Shown piece by piece: positions 57,000 through 64,000 of a DNA stretch of 64,000 nucleotides (positions within the stretch are counted from its first letter, which is position 1; each line of letters starts with the position of its first letter). Source of the DNA: Mixophyes australis. Its lineage: Eukaryota > Chordata > Amphibia > Anura > Limnodynastidae. The position numbers and the translations under genes were made by a program. The notes below the pieces were generated by a model that saw only the letters and a list, made by a program, of their open reading frames with translations, ran no database searches and was not told where the DNA came from. Location of the stretch: assembly GCA_036250195.1 (NCBI GenBank), contig JAVHZZ010000010.1:108428278-108492277 (forward strand), given 5' to 3'.

Positions 57000-57633
57000 T
57001 GTCAGACGCCTTCCCCGCGCCTCCCCGCTGGTCAGGGACGGACGTCTTCCTCTTGCGAAGCGATCCATTGCTAGGCAACGGAGACGCTTCTTCCAGGAAT
57101 CACCAGGCGCATGCGCGCATGTTGCCACAACAACAGGACGCGCTTCCTGACTTCCTGTCAGTGGTCATCACGTCTGACCGTCGCCCCCTGTCCAACAATG
57201 AGCTGCTTCTTCCTCCTATTTAAAGATGGCTCTGCCAGAGCAACTAGTTAATCTACCCTCCAGCATTTCCTATGTTCTATTGCATTCAGTCTGACTTCTT
57301 GTGTACCGACCTGGCTCCCATTGACCTCGTTTTGGATTATCCTTCTGTCTTGTACCACACTCTCCGGATTGACCCTTGTCTTGCTGACTTCTCTTCGGTT
57401 CCTGATTCTGTACCTTGTTTGCCCGCACGTTGCCAGACCACAGCCAGTACGACCACGATTCTCATCGCCACCTCGTGGATAGCTTCCTGGGAGGGCCGCG
57501 ACCTGCACGTCGTTTACCACGAAATGCAAACTTCCTTGCGGGGGTTCTTGGTGAAGACCGGCGGCATGTTATACTCCGCACCTCCTAGTGTTGCAGTGTC
57601 AATATCCGCAGGTAGCCGTATTCTCACGTGACA
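57000..57633 (+). repeat. 5' LTR of the gypsy element
   Basis: It begins TGTCAGACGCC and ends TCACGTGACA, giving TGTCA...TGACA inverted termini. CTATTTAAAGATGGC near 57217 is a likely TATA region. It is GC-rich compared with the surrounding intron. Confidence 0.75.
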
Positions 57634-57646
57634 GTTTGCTCTGGCC

Positions 57647-58087
57647 ATGTCTACAGAAACGCCAGGTGAACCACCGGCCCGGGACCTACTGCTCCATCTT
57701 GCTCACAGAGTAGAGAAACAGGAGTCCGAACAGGCGCAGCTACTCCAATGCATCCAATGAGTCGCTGTACGACTTGAGTCCCTTTAAGCTTCGGTGACCT
57801 CCTCCCAGGCCACTCCTGTAACTAACTCCGGAGCCGCGGCCACTTCCTCTTCTTCCATAGCGGTATCTACCACTTCTCTAAGACTCTCCCCGACGGACAA
57901 GTTTGATGGAGAACCTAAGAAATGCAGGAGATTTCTTAACCAATGTTTGATTCATTTCGAATGTAATCCTGCTTCATTTCCCTCTGAATGGGTGAAAGTA
58001 GCCTTCATCATTCACTTCTCTCTTATCCGGACAAGCCCTTGCCTGGGCCTCTCCACTGTGGGAACGGAATTACCCTCTCCTTTCTAA
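57647..58087 (+). pseudogene. gypsy gag remnant
   Basis: It starts MSTETPGEPPARDLLLHLAH and has in-frame stops at 57758 and 57785. The same frame then continues to KFDGEPKKCRRFLNQCLIHF, FECNPASFP and VKVAFIIHF, the capsid-like signature of vertebrate gypsy gag. No zinc knuckle is reached, because the frame is lost and the region is deleted after 58087. Confidence 0.75.
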
Positions 58088-58261
58088 CGTATCTTCCTTT
58101 ATTGAGGCATCCCGGAGAGTTTTTGATGAGCCCGGCTGGGTGTCGTCTGCCGACTCCAGCCTTCTGAACCTTCGCCAGGGGTTTCTTATAGTCGGTCAGC
58201 ATGCAATTCAGTTTCGCATGCTTTCTTAAATGGAACAAGGAGGCGTTGGTGACAACACTTT

Positions 58262-59008
58262 GCCAATTATTACCGGCAGTTTATGCCGCAATTCTCCATA
58301 ATTGCTCCCATCACGGCCCTCACTCAGAGGGCGGCCGATCCCCGGGATTGGTTCTCAGAGGCCATAACTGCGCTTGAATCACTTAAAAAGGCCTTCTTCT
58401 CTGCTCCGGTGCTCGCTCAGCCAGACCAAAACAGACCCTTCTTCTTAGAGGTTGATGCATCCTCCCTTGGTGTTGGGGCAGTACTATCTCAAGAATACAT
58501 CTGTGGTAGCCTCCTGCCCTGTGGCATCTTCTCGAGGAAATTAGCCCCCTCTGAAATTAATTATGGCATCAGTGATAAAGAATTACTCGCAATCAAGTCT
58601 GCGTTGGAGGAATGGTGTCACCTCCTTGAGGGCGCTCTCTACACTGTTACTGTCTTTACTGGCCATAAAAATCTCATCTACCTTCGAGATGCCCGCTGTT
58701 TGAATTTCCGCCAGGCCAGACGGTCTTCATTTTTTGCCAGGTTTGACCTCAAACTTACCTACCGTGCCGGCTCCCTAAACTCCAAGGCTGATGCTCTCTC
58801 TCGGTCATTCGACATTTCCGATGTTCCATCCACTGTTGAACCCCCACCTGTGATCGAACCTTCCTGCATCGTGGCGATCACTCATACTCCCCCTGTCGGT
58901 TGTTCTTTCCTGGTACCCCACCTCCGTCTGAAGACTCTTCCTTGGGCGCATACTTCCAAGTTCGCCGGACATGCCGGGGTTGAGAAGACTCTCTCATTAT
59001 TGTACTGA
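58262..59008 (+). pseudogene. gypsy pol: RT connection and RNase H
   Basis: The frame opens at FANYYRQF before 58283, the end of the reverse-transcriptase thumb, and continues IIAPITALT. RNase H follows with FFLEVDASSLGVGAVLSQ (first aspartate) and YGISDKELLAIKSALEEW (glutamate). VFTGHKNLIYLRD has G where gypsy RNase H normally has a catalytic aspartate. ADALSR closes the domain. HAGVEKTLSLLY begins the integrase zinc region and ends at an in-frame TGA (59006-59008). Confidence 0.85.
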
Positions 59009-59572
59009 TACTACTGGTGGCCTACTATCCGTATGGATATTCGGGACGTTATAGCCTCTTGTGCCACGTGTGCCCAAAATAAGGTTCCTAGGCAACTCCC
59101 CGCTGGCCTACTGCAAACCATTCCCGTTCCTGACCAGCCATGGTTGAGCATCTCTATGGATTTCATCACAGACTTACCTCCTAGCTGTGGCTTCAACACC
59201 ATCTGGGTAACAGTGGGCAGGTTTTCGACTATGGCCCACTTTGTCCCTCTGAAAGGGTTACCCTCCGCTTCCAAATTAGCACTAGCCTTTGTCAAGGAGA
59301 TCTTTCGCCTCCACGGGGGCCCTCGGGAGATAATCTCTGATCGTGGTGTTCCGTTCATATCCCACTTTTGGAGGGCACTTTGCAGGGACTTAGGTGTTAC
59401 CCTCAAATTTTCTTCGGGCTACCATCCACAAACCAACGGACAGACGGAACGGGTAAATCAAGACCTGGAATTGTTTCTCCGCTGTTTTTCATCCCACAAT
59501 CAGTCCAACTGGAGTCTCCTGTTGCCTTGGGCCGAATTTGCCCAAAACAATCATAAACATTCTTCCTCATGA
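59009..59572 (+). pseudogene. gypsy pol: integrase core, truncated
   Basis: This is the same frame as the RNase H part after the TGA. CATCAQNK supplies the cysteine pair of the HHCC zinc site. The catalytic triad is visible: SMDFITDLP, IISDRGVPF and TNGQTERVNQ. The frame ends 30 residues past the glutamate (WAEFAQNNHKHSSS) where the element is cut off, so the C-terminal domain is missing. Confidence 0.85.
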
Positions 59573-60429
59573 TCCTCTCCTTTAATGAAGGGTTAATGAA
59601 GACGCAGGCCTGATGGCTATTTTGACAGAGCTTCAGGGACAATCCTTCCTGCTGCTCTGTCTCTCTTTTGACTCAATCTCCATCCCATGAGGCTAAGTAC
59701 CAGGGGTCAGAGGAGTTGGTGATTACCTGAGCCCAGGTGCACAGCCTCAGGAGAATGACCGCATGACTGGATGACTGATTAGCTGAGAGTGAGACTTTTG
59801 CTACAGAGACTGGACCAGACAGTTACTACGCAAGTAACTGTCAAACAAAAGAAACTGCAAAGTTGTAGCAATTATAGTAAAATACTCATTAATATTACAC
59901 CATGAACACATTAAAAAATGTAGTTAAGTCACTGTGTATGAACAATATCCTTTATTAAAATGCTTAAAGTATAATAAACACATAGTAACACATTTAAAGC
60001 TATGGGACAATTATATGATTTCTTCGTAGTAATCTATACTACATGAGATGAGCAAAAATTAGTATAACAAATGTTTCTAAATAGGGATCAATTGTTGCAA
60101 TCTGAGTGGAAAAAAACGATACAGACTCATTTAAAATTAGTTGCCTGAAAGTAATAACGTAGCATGTAAATTACTGAACCACATGGTGAACAAATGCTTT
60201 TTTTTTAAGTTGGATATCCTTGAAGTATTTATAACACTGTGATTTTATACATTTTTTCAATCATATTGTACACTCTTATGGCTCAAAACTAAAATACACA
60301 TAGTATATGTACAGTTGTGGCAGGACAGGATCACCCACTCAGTGACCTAAATCCTCCTGGCTGTCATTCTATGCTCCCATTCATTCTCCATGTCATTTAA
60401 TCTCAACTTCCTTCAAGGGTAGGTATATG

Positions 60430-60885
60430 GGAAGGGGGGTGTATTAATGTTATCTTGTAGGTTTGTGTATTTTAATTTTATCTGGGGGTATGGGTGTATT
60501 ACTGTTATCTGGGGGTATGGGTGTATTATGTTTTCTGGGGCTATGGGTATATTAATGTTATCTGGGCAGTATGGGTGTATTATGTTATCTGGGGGTATGG
60601 GTGTATTATGTTTTCTGGGGGTATGGGTATATTAATGTTATCTGGGCGGTATGGGTGTATTATGTTATCTGGGGTATAGGTACATTAATTTTATCTGGGG
60701 GTATGGGTGTATTATGTTATCTGAGGGTTATGGGTGTATTATGTTATCTGGGGGGTATAGATGTATTATGTTATCTGGGGGGTATGGGTGTATTAATGTT
60801 ATCTGGGGGTATGGGTGTATTAATGTTATCTTAGTGGTATATGTGTATTATGTGATCTAGGGGTGGGTGCATTAATGTTGTATGT
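60430..60885 (+). repeat. Minisatellite in intron 5 of gene C
   Basis: About 17 units of 26-27 bp, the shortest of the three arrays. Runs of five to six G occur in most units on the + strand. Confidence 0.85.
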
Positions 60886-61107
60886 ATATATATATATAGT
60901 AATCTGACTTTACTTGATAAAAGATAATTGGACGTTCACAAATCCACTCCAATAAAAAATGTGAAGGTTTCATTGAAATCTCCAGCAGTCTCCATCTGCT
61001 ACTACTGGTTGCTTGTTTCAAACAGGGAGTGGTGATATCAATGCCCCACCCACATGATCCGTTCATTCATGAGATTGGAAAATTTACAAATTTATATGCA
61101 TGTTTAT

Positions 61108-61919
61108 TGTTACGGCAACCAGTGCGGCATAAAATCATAGAACTAGTGGAAGAGGTCTTCACCTTTAGCAGCTGCCTTTCCCGTAGAGACTGGTTACGCT
61201 CACAGGTACGCGGATGCCCCCAAGACTTAAGCTCAGAGTAGTATAGGTTTATACTCACACGGCCACGCACAGGTACAGGAGGTAGAGGCAGGCCAGAGAT
61301 CTGTGGACTGGACGGAGCACCTGAGGAGATGTTAGCTACCAGCAGGGTCAGGGTCACCGGCAAAGGTTCAGAATCCGGGTACAGGCAATAGATCAGGATC
61401 ACAGGCAAAGGTTCAGAATCCGGGTATAGGCAATAGGTCAGGGTCACAGACAAAGGTTCAGAGTCCGGGTACAGGCAATAGGTCAGGGTCACAGGCAAAA
61501 GTTCAGAATCCAGGAACAGGCAGAGGTCATACACAGGCAATAAATCTAAGGTTCAACACCAAACAATAGCTCAGGAGCAGGCAGCAGTACTGGAAACAGG
61601 ACACTTTAACTGGCAGAGAGGCTAAGCCCTCCCTGCCTAATATACTGCAGCTAGCCAATCAGGGCTTTGCCCTGTAACAAGCCTCAATACCAGGTTAATT
61701 AATCAGCCTAAATTAATCAGCCCGCAGGCTGTACACTAGCGCACGCGCCCGGCTGCCCTGTGTTGCCAGGGCGTGCTAATACTGATTTCGGCGTCCGGCT
61801 GTTGCCTTGGCAATGGTCGGGGCCGTGAAACCGGATGTGACGTCCTGGTCGTCATAGCGACGGCTGGGACGTCAGGTACCAGAGGCAGTGAGTCTCGGCG
61901 GTGCCCGCGGCTCCTGACA
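61108..61919 (-). mobile_element. Solo LTR beside exon 5 of gene C
   Basis: The + strand ends TGTTACGG and CTCCTGACA lie between TTTAT at 61103-61107 and 61920-61924, an exact 5-bp target duplication. It shares its family with 3267-4545, including four 45-bp tandem units (about 61340-61505). Orientation is - by the position of the TATA- and poly(A)-like parts. Its inner edge is 23 bases from the exon 5 donor. Genes A and B have the empty site. Confidence 0.85.
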
Positions 61920-61942
61920 TTTATAGAGCTCATAAAATGTAC

Positions 61943-62066
61943 CAGTTGTATTGGATATTTCTCCCTCGGAACACGGAGCACAGTCATAGCAACAGGTATG
62001 TATTCCAGGTCTTGGGACCTTTCTGCTCCCAGGTAAACACATTTCTGAGCAGTGAGAGTCTGGAAT
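61943..62066 (-). CDS. V2R gene C exon 5, cysteine-rich linker
   Basis: This is a 124-bp exon read IPDSHCSEMCLPG...GIHTCCYDCAPCSEGEISNTT. RCSRM of genes A and B is HCSEM here, a change of two basic residues. All cysteines are kept, and the phases match exons 4 and 6. Confidence 0.94.
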
Positions 62067-63648
62067 CTGAAATAGAGATAATATATTTATGTGACAGTTT
62101 TCACGTATAATTTTTTTTTTACATTTTTTTTTACAATTTTCAATGTTTTAGATCTAAGTCTTGTGTAATCACCATGTCTTCCCGATGGATTATTAAAATA
62201 TTTTACTGTATGAGTCCCCATCACTACATGGAGATCGATCTATCACCCTTTATGTAAAATTTTCTTTTTCTTACTAACTTTTAATGTTCCTCCCTCCAAT
62301 TTCACAGTATGTCGCCTTGTTCTAGAAATCTAATTTTCAATAATCTGTCTTGCTGGTCTCTGTTAACCCCTTTACTGTTGAGTCGTTTCTCATCCCTGTG
62401 CTGAACCTTTATTGCCATTTTTTGGGCTAGTCACATTTCAACATCAATATCTGTAATTTGTTTATGCACAAATTATACCTTGTTTTTTTCAAAAGACTTT
62501 AAATATTCAGAAAATGACCCTAGTTTGCTTAAACTTCCAAAGAAAGTGAATTATTAGAAATGTGTATATTTTTTTTCTAAACACTACCAATAAATACTTT
62601 GTGATGATTGCTTTGGCAGCCAATCTCCAAAACAGCAATAAGTAGGATTTTACCCATAGGTTGTCATAATAAAATCTACACTTGCAAATGATATTGCATT
62701 TTTTTTGCACATTTACATGGTCTTGAAATGAAATATAAATTGTGTAGGGATAATATAGATATCTATTTTTTTAAAAATGGGCTAACCTACTTCATCAAAA
62801 GAGGGTACCCCTGGGTTCTTTGACCAGGATGGGGGAAGACCTAAGCAGTTATAGAAGCCAATTCTCCCCTTATCCTACTAATTTAGATTTCACTGTAGTT
62901 TACGTTATGGTAAAATAAGTATTGTTTGTTCAACAGTTTTGTAGGAACACATAAGAACCTACGGTAGCATAAAATGTAAATATGGCCCAGACTAAATGTG
63001 TTATTTAATAAATGAAAAATTTAATAATTTAGGGGAAAAGGTTGTTAAGGATGAAAACATCTATGAATCTATCACTATATGTTTTGTATAATGAAAATGT
63101 GTAATTAGGATAATGCACGCCCTGTTGTAAATTATAACGTTATAAAAGTTACCATAGAGTCTGTGACCATAAGGTTAGAACAAGGCCACAGAGCTTTTAT
63201 ACAGGTCATAGAGTGCTGAGGTTACTTCAAATATGCAGAGAATTTTAAGGGGTAGGGGCATCGTTTAATCAGAATATTCATTGATAGACCGATCTTCATA
63301 ATTCCTTATATTACACGCGATGCTCTTAAGGTTGCAGCAATAACTGAGGGTGCAGCCTACAGGAAGTCACATGACACAGCTTCCTTTTTCATATTACAGG
63401 TGTATCCTCTGATTAGGAAACATTTGTGTCCATTAATGGAACATGAGAGAATGAATCCTACTGATCCTCATGTCAGAAATATGTAAGTGAAGCACCTTAC
63501 ATCTGATGTAAGGTGCACACTGCTAATAGAAAAAAATATCGGATGTCCACACACTGTTTATAGAAAATAATATTTATGGAAACATCAATTAAAATTGTCC
63601 ATTGATGTGATATATATAAGAATTAAGTAAACAGTGATTGCACCTAAC
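62067..63648 (-). other. Intron 4 of V2R gene C
   Basis: This is unique intron sequence collinear with genes A and B. Neither L2 insertion of gene B is present. A small poly-T tract lies near 62110. No other feature is seen. Confidence 0.6.
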
Positions 63649-63873
63649 CTGATTGACACCCTTCTTCCATGTTATTGCACTTTCATTGATTAAAAGCTGC
63701 CGATCTTCTTTATCCAATGGTCTGAATTCTCCAACTTGCCATGATCTCACTTTGTTTTCTTTTGTTATTATCCAATTTAAAATCTGATAATTAGTGATAA
63801 AATCTCCATTTTCATCAAAAATTAGAGGTGAGTCATCAGATGAATATTTAAGATTCTTCAAATAGTGATGTAA
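63649..63873 (-). CDS. V2R gene C exon 4, end of the ligand-binding domain
   Basis: This is a 225-bp exon, 75 codons, one fewer than A and B. SDDDSPL is reduced to SDDSPL, an in-frame loss in a run of aspartate codons. Other changes are ITKENKVRSWQVGEF and LLINESAITW. The splice sites AAAG|TTA and CAG|GTTAGG are intact. Confidence 0.92.
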
Positions 63874-64000
63874 CTTTAAAGCAAAAAAATTGAAGCTATA
63901 TCATAATATTCTGCACAATATACAGATAATTTAAAATGATTAATTAACTATATAATATTATGGATATATTGATTCAGCTAGTGTTCACTGGCTATCAATG
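63874..64000 (-). other. Start of intron 3 of V2R gene C
   Basis: This matches gene B 43763-43890 up to the window edge. Nothing else is seen. Confidence 0.6.

Larger units (their letters stand above)
57000..59572 (+). mobile_element. Ty3/gypsy LTR retrotransposon, deleted and lacking the 3' LTR
   Basis: It has a 5' LTR (57000-57633), a gag remnant (57647-58087) and pol from the end of reverse transcriptase through RNase H to the integrase core (about 58262-59572). Protease and most of the reverse transcriptase are absent between gag and pol. The integrase breaks off after the catalytic core and runs into intron sequence near 59580. No 3' LTR or target duplication is present. Confidence 0.88.
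56480..61942 (-). other. Intron 5 of V2R gene C
   Basis: From 56480 to about 56999 it matches gene B to about 33850. A gypsy element fills 57000-59580. From there it matches gene B from 37455 onward. The minisatellite and the solo LTR follow. No host exon is seen. Confidence 0.65.
55572..63873 (-). other. V2R gene C, partial gene model (exons 4-6)
   Basis: Exons at 63873-63649, 62066-61943 and 56479-55572 are in frame and open. Exons 1-3 would lie right of the window. Intron 5 contains a deleted gypsy element, the minisatellite and a solo LTR next to exon 5. About 3.6 kb of the ancestral intron 5 is missing. The protein part is closest to the common V2R sequence shared by A and B. Confidence 0.88.
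54640..64000 (-). repeat. Third copy of the duplicated unit (gene C), cut by the window edge
   Basis: This unit matches gene B in the same orientation and gene A in reverse. It includes 3' flank, exon 6, parts of intron 5, exon 5, intron 4 and exon 4. It lacks the counterpart of gene B 33850-37455, where a gypsy element now lies. Confidence 0.8.

Noticed and set aside
57272..57631. 119-codon frame in the gypsy 5' LTR
   Set aside because: It spans LTR sequence including the promoter region and ends at the LTR boundary; chance frame in GC-rich DNA.

Overview
The window is vertebrate nuclear DNA, most likely from a frog or other anuran. It is AT-rich and intron-rich and dense with transposons. 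Its only host genes that I can support are three copies of a family C chemoreceptor of the vomeronasal type-2 (V2R) kind. The organism call rests on the V2R expansion and on the repeat mix (L2/CR1 tails, Penelope-like elements with the AAACGCGTT motif, 5S-derived sequence, hAT and gypsy elements). It is an inference.

Layout. V2R gene A is on the + strand (exon 2 at 6196-6563, exon 3 at 9568-10380, exon 4 at 13173-13400, exon 5 at 15073-15196, exon 6 at 19889-20796). Gene B is on the - strand and has all six exons (53043 down to 32425). Gene C is on the - strand and runs off the right edge; exons 4-6 are inside (63873 down to 55572). A and B are tail to tail and form the arms of a large inverted duplication (about 1440-23790 against 51830-31925). 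C is a third copy in tandem with B. Exon lengths and splice phases match between copies, and every exon I could translate is open. Exon 1 of gene A is not where gene B predicts it, because the inverted homology stops near 1440.

The centre of the palindrome (about 21.2-31 kb) is retroelement territory. A 5'-truncated Penelope-like element (PLE) at 21162-23277 has a 15-bp target-site duplication and keeps a GIY-YIG endonuclease ORF. A second, longer and decayed PLE (24255-30679) has an inverted terminal repeat at its 5' end and is interrupted by a hAT element (26644-28739, 8-bp target-site duplication). In both PLEs the endonuclease region is followed by a 5S rRNA-derived segment and then by a hairpin with hammerhead-ribozyme-like core motifs. 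This shared arrangement is the most interesting thing I found.

Introns hold further insertions. There are solo LTRs at 2580-3076, 3267-4545 (with a nested hAT-type MITE), 17814-18509, 36409-37080 and 61108-61919. A deleted Ty3/gypsy element lies in gene C, L2-type LINEs lie in gene B, foldback MITEs occur twice, and a 26-27 bp minisatellite sits in intron 5 of all three genes. Comparing the copies shows which insertions came before the duplication and which came after.

Function. The receptors should be seven-transmembrane proteins of vomeronasal or olfactory sensory neurons with a large extracellular ligand-binding domain (exons 1-4), a cysteine-rich linker (exon 5 and the start of exon 6) and a seven-helix domain (exon 6). 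By hand comparison, A and B differ far more in exon 3 than in exon 6. I see no tRNA gene, CRISPR array or bacterial-type feature.
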